This document shows, piece after piece, positions 12,431 to 24,584 of a stretch of DNA of 64,000 nucleotides. The stretch is from Crocodylus rhombifer (Eukaryota; Chordata; Crocodylia; Crocodylidae), in the NCBI GenBank assembly GCA_038503035.1, contig JAVSML010025537.1, positions 66,304-130,303 of the forward strand. The letters are read 5' to 3'. Numbering within the stretch: the stretch's first letter is position 1; each line of letters starts with the position of its first letter. The notes under the pieces were generated by a model, which did not search any database, was not told where the DNA came from, and saw only the letters and a program-made list of their open reading frames with translations. A program made the position numbers and the translations under genes.

Positions 12431-13995
12431 TGAAACAGGGATCCCTTACCCTGTTACTGGTAGAAGGCTGGCGGACAAACAAGGCCTGCAAGGGCCTTTA
12501 AGAGTATAGTCTTCATGGCCCAATGGAATAGGCTTTCAGACAAAAACCGAGCAGGAGGAGAGAGAGACAATAAGATTAGTAGGGAAAAGCCCCAGGAACC
12601 AAGTAGCCAAAGCGGAAGAGGAGACAGGGTACCAGCAATCACCAACAGCCCTGCTATGGTGAACTGAAACTAAGAGAGGTGAATGGACCAGTGTGAGAAC
12701 ATAGGGCTCATGCCACATGATAGGACAGACTGGCCAGTAGGGGAGGGACTTACCAGTAGAAGAGATGCCAGCAGGCTTATGGGGAAGAATGAGGACAAGG
12801 CAAGGTGAAGCCTGGAGTGGCAGTAATGAGACCCCTGGTATTCAGGCAAAGAAGCATCCTTTTTCATGTTCTAAGTTTACCCAGCATGGGGGTGATTTGA
12901 GTTCGGCTTGTTCCTTTGCAGCGTGAGTACCCAGGTGGTCTGTGCCTGTTTTTTTCTTTTGTGCTTAAATTTAAGAACTGAAGGGCCAGGTGGTGGCTAT
13001 AGGGGTGGCGTGGTAAGGAAGCCATGCAGGGGTGCCTGAGAAGCATGCCAGATTTTGAGCCCTGCCAGGGGACGAGGTGCAAAAACAAAGGAAGACAGAG
13101 AGGGCTGAGGACAAGAGGGCCAGAACCTGAGCCCAGAGGGGATGACACAGCTGGCTGAGTCCAAGAAGATGGGCCAGAGTAAGTGGGCTGAGGCTAGTAG
13201 GCTATCCAGAGTAGCCTGTGGGCCAAAGCCAAGACCGAAGCCTGTACAGGAGAATGAAGTATAAATGAATGAGACCTGCGAGGCATGGGCATGGCTACAG
13301 GAGGGGACAGAGGCTACAAGTAGCCCTCAAGTCTTAATTAGAGCTACTAGGGTCATGAGTTGTGACCACCAAGTTTGAATCATGCTAGTAGGACACAAGT
13401 AATTCTGACAGGGCACACAGGCCACCCAAAGAAAACAGAAAAGTTCCCGTTAGTAGACCGAGGGCCCAGAGACCAGACACTGATTGAGTCAACTAGGCAC
13501 CAAGGGGCTCATGCCAGGACTCAGGGGCACAGGGGTGATGCATAGGAGGTGCACGCGGGAGCACATGCACCCCCTAAGCATGGCGGTGCACCGCCTGCAA
13601 AAAGGTGCCAATGACATTGTTGGCGGCATCTGTAAGCAGTCACCACTCACCACCCCACTGCCCACAGCATCTGTAGGCAGTCCACGATCACCACTGGCCA
13701 CTGCCAATGCTGCCAGAGACACCTGGTCAGCGCTCACCGCCCTCCACCCTCCCATACTGACAGTGCTGTTGGTGTCTACAGGAGCTACCAGCTAGCTACC
13801 ACCATGCTCCCACCACCACCACCACCGTGCTCCCACCGCCACCAGTGCAGCCGTGCTCCCCCAGCTGCCAGGGGCACATGCCGTTCAGCCTCCCAAGGAA
13901 CACAGAAGGAACATCAAGGCATTGCAGGTGGGATAAAAAAGGGAGATAATAGAGGACCTGAAGTAGTGGCAGGACTAGGGTGGTTCACAGGAGTG
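12431..13995. repeat. GC-rich unclassified repeat debris
   Basis: Purine-rich non-coding sequence. Its phrases (cctgcaagggcctttaag near 12485, gggccaaagccaagacc near 13223) recall the repeat inserted at 29.5-30.6 kb. From 13490 it changes to a GC-rich part with gcacatgcaccccc and a run of accaccaccacc triplets (13811-13827). The open frames on both strands look like composition artefacts. No family name can be given. Confidence 0.35.
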
Positions 13996-14029
13996 TCATA
14001 GCATGTTCAATGCCCTCCTGCCACAGAGT

Positions 14030-14330
14030 CCTGCAAAGGTCTGTCTGGGCCCAGTACTGATTACTATGTTTAGTAATGATTTGGATGTTGGAATTAGAGA
14101 GCCTATATGAGCAAATTTGCAAAAGTCACAAAACTGGGTTTTGATTGTGAACACACCATTGGGCATGATTGCAAATACACTGGAGACTGGAGCACCATCT
14201 GAAAGGATCCATGCAAAAGGTGAATGAAGTATTGGGCCTCATCAGTAGAAGCATTACGTTGGAAGACACAGGAGGCAAAAGGTCCTTTAAGATCCTACCA
14301 ATGTAACAATAAGGTGCAGAATGAAACCAT
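14030..14330 (+). mobile_element. CR1-like LINE fragment (RT)
   Basis: A short plus-strand relic with the RT-like string GPVLITMFSNDLD near 14050-14088, followed by a decayed connection region (ttgggcctcatcagtagaag). Old and broken. Confidence 0.55.
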
Positions 14331-14824
14331 CAACAACTGCAGCTGAGGAACTTCTTCAAAATAAAGCAGATGTAGTAAAGGATTGCTAGGCCCCCCTGTG
14401 TAGCATTTTGCTTCATTAGCTACATTGTCTCCATTTGAAGAAATTGTAATTAAACTTCTTACATTCATATTAGATCAAAGATGTGGAGTGCAAAAAGGCA
14501 TGCAAATAATAATCACTTCTAAGAAATATCTCTTTTACTAATTTTTCCGAAACTTGGTAATATAACTGATTATTATATAACTGATCTTGTCACCACCTCC
14601 TAAATATTGGCATGACGTATAACTTGAGTTATTAAGTCCCCACCTGCATTGCTCTTCCCTGCATTGTCTAAATCCCAGAGATCATTAATGTGTTAGCAGT
14701 CTGCATTTAGTGGGTATTACAGCATAATGGTCTTCAGCATAACTGGCATTAGTACATGTGTGGAAGTATTTGAAATATGAGCTTGAGTTCAAAATAAGCT
14801 AATAGATTCACACATTTTAAGGCA

Positions 14825-15215
14825 AAGAAAAAGAAATATTCCGATTACTTGGTTTGACCTCCTGCTTAAAGCAGTCTGTAAGTGAACCAGCTGATTCCTC
14901 AACTAACCCTAAAATAAATACATAGTCTTTATGGTAGATAAGTGAAGTGTAGATCTCCTTTTCCATAGTGCTGCCATCCAGCCAATTATCACTCATTTTT
15001 CTATTTGTGTTTTTGTGCATCACCTTGCATTTGTCCTCACTGAACATTTTCCTGTTAGTTCTAGCCCAACTTTCCAATCTGTCCAGATCCTTCTGAATTA
15101 TGCTTGCATCTCCAGTGTTTGCCATCCTTCCTGGTTTCGTCTAATCTGAAAAGCATCCTATGGATACCCAAATTATTAATAAACACGTTGAACAGCACTG
15201 GGCTCATATATGTAA
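14825..15215 (-). mobile_element. CR1-like LINE fragment (RT C-terminal part)
   Basis: The minus frame 15125-14817 reads IIQKDLDRLESWARTNRKMF then SEDKCKVMH, the conserved CR1 segment just after RT motif C. It then drifts into non-CR1 residues. Only about 100 codons remain, without catalytic motifs. Confidence 0.7.
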
Positions 15216-16080
15216 AATATATAAAGAGATTAATCCTGAGAATTGCCCTTAATAATTTTTAGCATGCATTCTTCAAATTTGGAAGCTCTGAACAATGAAA
15301 ATCTACACAGCAACTATGGATACATTGAAGAATGCAAACCACCTTTTTTCCTGTGTGCATAATCTGTGCTTTATGATGGTGCCATTTCTCTTTTAAAACA
15401 AAGAAGTGATGTAGTATTTTGAGATTTCCCTCTTCCAGCTGTGTGGTATGAAAGGACTGGAAAGTGTTTTGCAAATTCTAAATTCCGTGGACAAGGAATG
15501 AATTTGTATGCTTTATAATGCTTTGCACTTTGGGGACACTGTAGTAATTATCTACTTATCATAAATTATCCTAAACACAGGAATCAAAGCACATAGGACA
15601 ACTTTAAAACTAGAAGTATGAAAGGCAACACTGAGATTCTGCAGTATCATTTTTCCCTCCTAGTTAATTATAAAATATCTTATGGTTACCATAGGGTTTG
15701 GAGTGTGAGAGGGCGTGGGAAAAACAGCTTCTGTCCTCAATTTACTTTCTCTCTTTCACTGTCATGGAGAGGATAGAGCTCAGCCAGTGATAAACAGATC
15801 AGAGATTCTGGGAAAAGGAGGAATGTCCAAGATTAGTCCAAAAGGAAGACATACTACTAGGATGTTTTAGAAAGTTGCAGCAATTTAAAAATAAAAAACA
15901 TTTTGTGTGCAATGAGTGGGAAGCTACACAGCAGTTGGGAATGTTGATGGTGGCATCATCAAATGTACCCATCTTTTATGACTATTGTATGTGGAAAATG
16001 GATGTGGTCCAGTAAATGACAGAAGTCAAATATTCTTTCTGAAAGATCTTATTTTCCCAAGTCAAATGAAAATAGATTAG
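15216..16080. other. unique AT-rich sequence, no feature seen
   Basis: No gene, RNA or repeat could be supported. Confidence 0.4.
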
Positions 16081-16084
16081 ACAA

Positions 16085-16190
16085 GGATGTGTACGGGATG
16101 GTTTGGATAGGTATGATCCTGCCACAAACAGGGGGTTAGACTAGCTGACCTCCAGTGGTCACTTGCAGCCTTACTTTTCTACGATTCTAG
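16085..16190 (+). mobile_element. CR1 3' terminus (short solo 3' end)
   Basis: About 100 bases matching only the extreme 3' end of CR1 (gggggttagactagctgacc, then ttttctacgattctag). This is the 5'-truncated insertion typical of LINEs. Confidence 0.7.
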
Positions 16191-16639
16191 TACCCCATTT
16201 TAAGTGATTATAAGTGCCTCCATTATAGAAACAGTCATCCTCCACAGATGTGTAGTCCTCTCCCTATTTCTGTAATGGGGCAATTGCATGCCCAAAGGAG
16301 GAATTAGAATCACTCCTACACTTTAGTTGGATAACCCAGAATTAGGCACAAGCTGCACTTCAGTCATTCACTAGAAGGAAAAGAAGTCTGACTGAAGAGT
16401 TGCCATACTCACAAAATAAGTAAAAGGGACAAAATAGGCATTTTTCTCCTCTGATCTTTCAGTTCTAGTAATGTTAATGGTAACACATAACAACAGTCAG
16501 CAAAAGTAATACAAACACAAGCGTGATTCACAGTCCATTTAAGTTTTGTTGGCAGATGGAGTAATTTGAATTGCAGCTACATAAGGATATGCAGGAGTGC
16601 ATTTGAGGCTGTAAGAAAAACTCAGGAAGCTGCATTCTT

Positions 16640-16870
16640 GATTTTCCTATTAGTTGATCAGTCTCAAGTATTAAGTAACCCAGCATATGCTTCTATCACT
16701 TCCCTCGGGAGACTATTCCACAGCTTAATAAGCCCTCACTGTTTGGATCAGAGGAGAGGAGGCTCATTGACTACAGTATTTTTCTATTTAAATAGAAAAC
16801 CTATGTTAAGCCAGCATTTGGAGAAAGAGCAAATGTATTTTAAAATGTTAATTGCATATGCCCACAACTG
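16640..16870 (-). mobile_element. old CR1/L3-like LINE 3' end
   Basis: The minus strand resembles the 3' part of older CR1-superfamily elements (rc of gggagactattccacagctt near 16707-16727, also seen in diverged form at 17.2-17.5 kb). Weak similarity, no coding content. Confidence 0.4.
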
Positions 16871-17154
16871 ATCAAATGTTGCATTTGAACTAGAACGGCC
16901 CCTTCGATTTACATGTAAGGATTGCTTGATGATCAATGTATGAAATGTTTCAGGTCTCACTACATGATAATGCATCTTGTTTGTACTATTTTTTATTACT
17001 TTGCCTTAAAAATCCTAGCTTCAGAATTGTTGTGGTTTTCTAGCACTTGCTGGACTTATACTCTCTGGCTTTCTGAGTGGACTCAAGAAGTAGAAAAAAA
17101 GGAGGCTTGTTTCTCAGTTTAGCCATATTTTGATATCCACGTGATGTTGGCTTA

Positions 17155-17490
17155 TCACATAGGACTGGAGACAAGGCCGTTTAGTTATTGCATCTAGTTC
17201 CCTACTGTCTGGGGCAGCCACATTATATCATTGATTCTGTATGCTTACCAAGCTCCAGCTTGAACCTGTTGGGTTTTTTTCCCTCCACTGCACTACCAGG
17301 AAGTGGTTCCATAACCACAGTACTTTCACGGTTGGAAATCTTTTAATTTCCAATCTAAACTGATGTATGTGTCATTGGTCCTTGCGCCAACATTATTCTA
17401 GCTGCTCCTGCATCTGGTTTATTCCTTTGTATATTTATAAGGAGTTATATTCATTTTCCACCTATTTCCATTATCACTAACATCCTGTCA
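17155..17490 (-). mobile_element. old CR1/L3-like LINE 3' end
   Basis: Minus-strand fossil. The layout tctagttccctactgtctgg ... cttgaacctgttgg ... ccaggaagtggttccataac is that of the CR1 3' coding end and 3' UTR read backwards. Strongly diverged, so this is an old insertion. Confidence 0.5.
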
Positions 17491-17540
17491 CGCTTTTAGG
17501 TTCTTTCATTCCTTGAAGTCTCAGAACAGCAGAGACTCCC

Positions 17541-17675
17541 TATGCCTGAAGAAAGGTGATTGTGCCCAGAAGCTTGCAAAGAACTTTTCTCCACCTGGTC
17601 AGTCTAATAAAAGATATCACATCTACCCAAAGAACCATGCCTGCCTATGTCCTTAGACCAACACAGCTACAATTA
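17541..17675 (+). repeat. dispersed repeat with TCTAATAAAAGATATCAC core
   Basis: The string cagtctaataaaagatatcac followed about 50 bases later by agaccaacacagctacaa recurs at 44.99-45.07, 56.45-56.64 and 58.27-58.36 kb in diverged form. This marks an interspersed family. I cannot place it in a named class. A preceding cccagaagcttgcaaagaac block is also part of it. Confidence 0.6.
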
Positions 17676-17679
17676 AAAA

Positions 17680-20600
17680 TCCATTAGCTAGAGGCACTTT
17701 ATGGTTCCAATTTTTTTTTTGTTTTTTTGCTTGATCAGTGCTCAGATCCCCAAGAGCTGAATGGGGTCTCAACCAGGAATCAAAAGTTACTTGTGTAAAA
17801 GTACTGAGATGAAACCTGAGTAAAAAATGTGTTCTCATTTGCTGCTTTCTAAGGCAAATTCTTGGTTTTATCTCATTTGTGCTCTTATTAGTCTCTAGCT
17901 ACATTAGTAATAAATAATGGTTCTTCAGAACTGTTTTACTTCCAGCATAGCAATGCCCTTCTCTTATTTGTTTTACTAATGGGCTGCTAGCATGAGTAAT
18001 AAAGAATTGTCCTGATATTATAGAGGTAGAGACTCCAAGATCTGATAATAAATGAGTATTATATGATGATGACATCCCATTATGTGTCTCTTCTCCTGTA
18101 ACCTCAATATCTAATTTAATTACATAGCTTGAGCTTTCTGGTCTTGTCTGAGGGTATAAAATTAATTTCCATAAAGCTTGTGCTTGCCTCATTCTGCTGT
18201 GTGCAGGGGTTAGTGAACAATTGTCCCCCTTTCGTGTCATTCAAGTGGCCTTTTGAGGAAAGTCCTCGACTTGGAGACAAATATTAGCTAAAGACTGACA
18301 GACTTCCACAAAACTAATTTTCTTTCTTCTTATCATGGGTCTGGACACAAGCAGGCACATGGAAACTCCTATTTATAAGTGGGATGGAACAAGCTGATAC
18401 TACTACTGGCATTGGTTACCTTAGGTATATCTATTTGTTATTCTGCCTTCTATCCACATTTGTTCTCCTTCATCATGCCCTGAAATGAATTATTGTTAAC
18501 ACTCAATTGGGTAAAAATGAAGGAAAAGTAGAAAATAAAAGTTCCTACCAGGGATAAATAGGAGGAATAGCAATACACAACTTTCTTAGATATTACTAGG
18601 CAGCTTCTTTACTATATCAGAGACTTATCCCTCAAAGTCATCAGGAAATGGAAATCATTCTGCCTATGCACTCCAGTGCTGACCTGTGAGTTAACTATCT
18701 CAGATGCATACTGGGAATATGTCCCCTGCAAAGGCATGTTGTCAGAGTTATTTCTTCTTGTGTGTAGTACCTAGAGCTTTGAAGTTCCTTTCATTTTGAA
18801 AGAATTAAAGCAGTCGTGCCTTTTTCCAGAAGTGTACGCTCTCCATCACAGCTTTGGGGATAATCTACATGAACATACGGAAATATAAATACCATTTGTA
18901 TAATATAAAGAGAACAGGATGCATATCCCCAGCAGCCTAAATGCTTTTTCTTAACAGCATCTTGTAAAGAATGGACTGCTCTGTACTTATATGCAGTATA
19001 TTAGCAATCTGTCAGCACAGCAGTAGTCTGTTGTTTATAAAAAAAACAGAACTACAGTTATAGTTGTCACAAATAAAGCTGATAAGGAATTTTCCACCAA
19101 AGCTTTTTTTTAAGGGAAAAATGTCAATTGGTCAACACTATCTTTTTAAAAAGATAAATTGAAATTATGGATCAAAACAGAACAGACATCTCCTGATCAG
19201 AACAGCTAATAACCAACTTTCAAGTTCTTGTTCAATTTGACCTGACCAGGGAGGCACACTAAGCTGCCCACACGGTGAGGGAGAGCACAAAGTAGGGGCA
19301 AGCCATCTGCCATCTGTGCCTTGGGTGCCCCTTGGGACTGAGGCCCATGCAGTGTGTGGCCATCAGCTACCCAGAAGTTGGACAGTGGTGGGAACTGAAG
19401 TTTCCAGACTACTGATAAAATATTCCATTATTTATACAACAATGGACAGTGCTTGGGAATGCTCATCATCTTCTGAATAACCAGTAGCATGCTATTTAGG
19501 GAACTCACCTGGACTGAGAGATAGAAGTCCATCGTCTGAATCAGATAGAGCAGGTATTTGAACCTTAGTTTTCTACCTCCCAGGTAAGAGCCCAAAACAC
19601 TTAGTTTCTGGTTATTTTGTTGTGTGGAAAATTAGCTGTTCAAGTCTCTTGGTTTCATTTTGATGTGGAGTGGGGAAATTTTTGTAAAAACTTTGTGTGT
19701 CAGGAAAGGCATTTCTTTCCAACTTTAGTCACAAACTGGCCCTGTTGTAAAATGAGCAATTCATGAATACTTTATGTAGCTACTATTAACATTCTGTAGC
19801 TCTATGCTCTCTGTGGTGTGCGCTCACACACCAGCACTTTCCAAGAGCAGAACAGTTGCTTTGCCCTCTCAGAGATGCAATCATTTGGTAACATCAAGCG
19901 ATGTTAGTGACTGCTGGTCTCCAATGGTGCACCAGTTGGAAATTAGAGCTCCTTAGGCATGTTATAAAGATGAAGAGAGAACCACAGAATCCCTGCTACA
20001 ATTCCCGTTCTAACATCCTCTTACTCGTACACATGTACAATATCCATAGGCTTCATAATACTGTTGGGTAAACAATGCATGTTCTGACTGCCAAGAGCAT
20101 GTGCATACTTTTGGATATCTTGGGAACTGAAAAGTGCTGCATAAACCCAATTTTCATTCTGTTCCATGTTCGAGAAGCTTTGCACTGCTAGAAACAAGAA
20201 AAACATGGCTTTAACAGGTAAATTTTTCCAGAGACTGGGCCATTTTTATTTTCTCTAATAACAATCCCAAAGTACTATCTATCTACACTTGCAAGTCTAA
20301 AGTGTTTAATCTGAATCATCTCTATTTTCTGTCTCCCTCTTTGCTTTCTTCATGATGCATTTTGTTGTTGTTGTTGCTTTTTTTGTCAGTGCATAGATAT
20401 AAATGCTGTTGAAGGAACAATGGGAAAACAGGAACATATATTTATGTAAACTTGTATTGATTCAGCTAAGAAAGAAACTAAACCTTTCAAGGTCTGAGTC
20501 ACAAATCATTACAACCAGTGATGCCTATTTGTGAGGAGTACTGGAATGCAGGATTTGTTAGCATTACCTGGGCCCATTATGAGACTACAGACTTAAACAT

Positions 20601-21282
20601 GAAATAGGCTGAGTATAACTGAAAATCACTGTATAACAGTCTTCGTCAGATCTGGATTTTTTCACCCCCTTTTTGGCTTACAACAGCAAAGGCTACAGGA
20701 TTTGTTTATGCAGCACCACGCTCCGAGGTTGACAGATCCACATTTGGGAAAATCAGAAAGGAGTCACATGACCTTTCCAAGCATGGGAAAACTCTGTTCT
20801 TCTCAAGATGACCTGAAATGTTCTAATTATTGGTTATTCCCTCCAGTCGGTGATGCAGCCAACAAGCACGTAAAGTTCAGTGAACCCACAAGTGTACAGC
20901 TGTTATCTTTGACTTGTGGCCAAAATAAAAATTGGAACAGAATTTACTCAGACAAGTATAAAGTCTTCTGTTTAAAGCAGTTATTTTCTAAGCCAGATAA
21001 ACAGCTTTGAAAGTGAGAAGGAATGAATCCTTTTTTTCTAGACTGTTTGAATCAAACTGGGGTCAACATCTTAAAGACGAGATGTTAACATGGATTACCT
21101 ACTTGACTGCACAAGTCTCCCAAAGAATGCCAACATCTCTTGAGAGGGGGGCAGTTTTACCTTTTCAAACAATTGTTCTAATTTAATCTTTTAAAACATG
21201 GATCTTCTTCACTCACAGACATGAAAAGCAGTTGATTTTATTTGGCTCCTGTATAGTTAGAAGTGGAGGTGGAGTGGTGCTG
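17680..21282. other. unique sequence, no feature seen
   Basis: A long AT-rich interval without recognisable genes, RNAs or repeats. The longest frames (18240-17899 minus, 20702-21010 plus) show no domain and no flanking splice or promoter context that I can defend. Confidence 0.4.
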
Positions 21283-21290
21283 GTGATAAG

Positions 21291-21524
21291 CAGGGATGCA
21301 GGTTTTCTCCGATAAAAAAAAAAAAAAAATCCCCAATTTTCACTTTTAAAAAAGTAACCCAGAATCCCAATTTTTCCATGATTAAAATAAACACCACTAA
21401 TATATAGATACAGATATAGATATTGGTGTTTCATTTTAATCATGGAAAAAAATGGATTTGAGTTTCCTTTTTTTTAAACAAAAATGGGGATTTTTTTTTT
21501 AATCAGAGAAAATCAGGATTCCTG
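21291..21524. mobile_element. hAT-type palindromic MITE, copy 3 (234 bp, perfect TSD)
   Basis: Starts CAGGGATGCAGGTTTTC and ends GAAAATCAGGATTCCTG, which are reverse complements apart from a few changes. It is flanked by an exact 8-bp duplication, gtgataag, at 21283-21290 and 21525-21532. The internal arms match copies 1, 2 and 4, centred on an atagatacagatatagat stretch. The perfect 8-bp duplication and CAGGG termini fit hAT insertion. The exact duplication suggests it is no older than copies 1 and 4. Confidence 0.92.
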
Positions 21525-21532
21525 GTGATAAG

Positions 21533-24500
21533 TATGCTGGTGCAGGCTTTGACATATGATAATATCTGTCCTTGTATATCAGTTTGGGGAAATATGGAAT
21601 GGGAGAGATTTTTCTACTATGTCTGTATACTGATTTTCCTGGGAGAGTTTTGTAATTAACCAAAACGGGTGTCATTGTGTGAGGTCAAAAATTAATAATA
21701 GAGAAAACAAGAATCGATGAAGTATTGCTCCCCTCTCCTTTGTATATAAACACTGATGCTTGTGCTGATCTTTAGATCAATTTTGTCTTACCCAGCACTG
21801 CAGGGCAGGGAAACGATTCTCTTGTGTCCCTGGAATAGAACTTCACAGTGCTTTTCATAGCTTGAAGTCCATTGCTGCTGCTTGTATTGTGCCAGCAGGT
21901 TGATATAAGAAGCTGATTACTGAGCCTACATAAGCAGCATCTCATATTAGGCAAGAGAGAGTGAAGATTTTTTTTTTTTTCTGAACACAGTGAATGTGCA
22001 TATCAATGCACTGGAATAGATATCTGGTTTCTGTTGAACGGTATCATGATTTGCAAATCAGCTTCTGCCTTCTATCTAGTGTAGCCTGTTTGACTGATAA
22101 CAAGGCTTATATAATGTGCATTTGAAAAGCTTCCTCCTCTTTGTTTATTTGAGATGAGGAACATTTGTGTAGAGAACAGCACAGGTCTTGCTGTCAGGTG
22201 TAATCCCATCCAAAATTTTCCTTGCACTATCTGTTTGCAACAATGACAGAAACACAGCAGTTCATTGAGATAAGACTTTGCTGGATTAGCAAGTGCCTCG
22301 TTCCACTACATAGCAAGAACAATTGTAACTATAATTTGTTACAGTAAATTCTAAAACAGCTCGAAATTTAGGCAGTCAGCTGCATAATCTATGCTGACTT
22401 CATTCTGAATGGTCAGAGACAGTTTTCAGAAACCCATTGATCAAACAAATGTGATGTTTCAAAGGTAGGAGTCTCAGACACTTAAACAAATAGCAGCAGC
22501 TGACAGTTCAAGTCATGCTTAACAGGATGGTTTTTAATGCAAATAGTTTTAAAAAATAGGTATTAGTGGGAGTGGGACTTTGAGTGAAATATGAAAAGAA
22601 AATCCCTGTGAAGGAAATACTTCCTTTTTTTGTTAGGATAATTCCAGGTAATGCTTGATGGAACCAAGAAATATTTGACAACAGGTATGTGGGTTGTTGA
22701 CGGTCTGTATGAGAGCAATGTTCCAATAAAGGGTGTCTGCTAACATCAAGGGGCACACTGTAGAAATAGGACTTCTCCAGTATTTTTGTATGTTTAGCAA
22801 AAGGACCTCTAGCAAAAATTATCGCCTCTAAACTAAATTTCCTGTCTCAATGGCCAGCAACCTCTAAGTCAGGAACTGTACTTTTCTCACTGTTTTCTGT
22901 GCTTTAAATTATCATTTATTTAAATAATCTCTTTCAGCTTTTGGTAGGTTTAAATCCTTCTTGAGACGTCTGCCCTTGTCTGGCTGCCCAACAATTGATA
23001 AACAGCCAGTTGTCACCCTACTGCTAGATATGGTGCAAATACGTTTCCTGGGTAAGAGAAGGTCTCTTCCCACCCTATACAACACAAAATAGACTAATTG
23101 GTGTGATAAAATAATTAGATTTCAGGATAAAAGCAAGTAAAAATGCCATGTAATAATATGAGAGAGATGCTGTATACAGTAAGAATAATGAATAGCACAC
23201 TAGAGTCTAAATGATTTAGCCACCCAAGTATTTACCCTTTTAAAGTATACATTGTATTTGAATAGTATACCAATTGACTATTGCATTTTGCAATTCACAA
23301 AAAATGTAGCATATAATGTGTTGACTTCCTTCAAAGTTCCAGTCACTTTTTACTTCAGTCCTTTCTGTACCTGAATTTCTTTACACAGTAATGCAAGAGG
23401 GAAGAATTTGGTGTTGGGGAGAAGATAATACTGGTTAGTGGAGATTAAGTTAGACGAGCATTCTTCTTCAGATCACCGTCAGGTCATTTGAAAGCTTGTC
23501 TGACTTTAGCCCAAGTATACAGAAGTTGGCTGCCTTGAGAATAGCCTCTCAGTGCCTGCAACCCTACTTAGGTGTGATATTTCAGCTGACACAATTGGGT
23601 GAGAGACAGAGGTAGTAAATGTCCGGCTGTCACTCCAGTTGTGTAGTATTTGGGCACTTGTGGGGTTATTTGAGTATTACTGACTTGAATGTATTTCACA
23701 ACACTTCTCTCTACTCCCCGGCTTTGACCCCCTATGGGGCTGGCAGGGAACCCAAAATGAGATTCTTTTTATGACCCTCTTTACCTCCCTCCTTGTTTTG
23801 GGCTCCTTGTGAGTATTTTGTGATGGGAGAAACCACTTAATTAACAGGGTGTCAGGAACTCATGGCATATAAAGAAGGAGAAGCCTTGAACTTTGACGAA
23901 GAGAAAAAGAGAGCATCAATTCAGGAGAACATGTTAGGGAAGCAAGGAGTATTAGGAGAAAGGTAAGCCAAGGAGTATTTGAGGTGGACATGAGTAGTGT
24001 GGTTTCGGAGAGGGGGATAAACTTGGTAAATATTTAAGGTGCATCAGGAATACTAACATGTCAGGAAATCAAATGTTTTGGGGCTGGGGGTTAGGATAAG
24101 AGCCAAGGTGCACATGAGGATGCCAAGAAGATGAGAGACCTACTGCTATACAGGGAACAACAGTAGATAGAGGGTGTTTGGATTGAGAAGGCAGAGAAGA
24201 CCTATCCACCAGCAAGCTCTGGAGAATTCAGGAAAGAAACAGAGACATAGGTGGAGGACAATGGGGTGGTGGTCTGAGGAAAACCTGAAAGCAGAAAAGA
24301 ATGTATTGGAGATATATTGGAGGTAAGGAAAAGAGTGAGTGCTAGAAAAGGCTGGATCTTGGAAGATGCTGTGTGAGCTGGTAGCCTAGTACCAATATAC
24401 TTGGGTACTTAGGATTCTGATTATATTGAATCACATTTGTTTTTTTAAAAGACATAGTCTATATGTCTCCATACATAGGACCCAAATGAAGCTTCATTCC

Positions 24501-24580
24501 TAATCTAAATATCAACATTTTTGTTCAAGTGAAATAAAAAAAGGCACCTTGAAGGTCCTCACTGAGGCAGTTGCATTTGT
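21533..24580. other. unique AT-rich sequence, no feature seen
   Basis: No open frame with recognisable content, no RNA gene and no repeat match within the window. Confidence 0.4.
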
Positions 24581-24584
24581 AGAC

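Noticed and set aside
17899..18240. 113-codon minus frame
   Set aside because: No domain, no repeat match and no supporting signals.
20702..21010. 102-codon plus frame
   Set aside because: No recognisable domain, low-complexity context and no splice or promoter evidence. The length is within chance for 64 kb in six frames.
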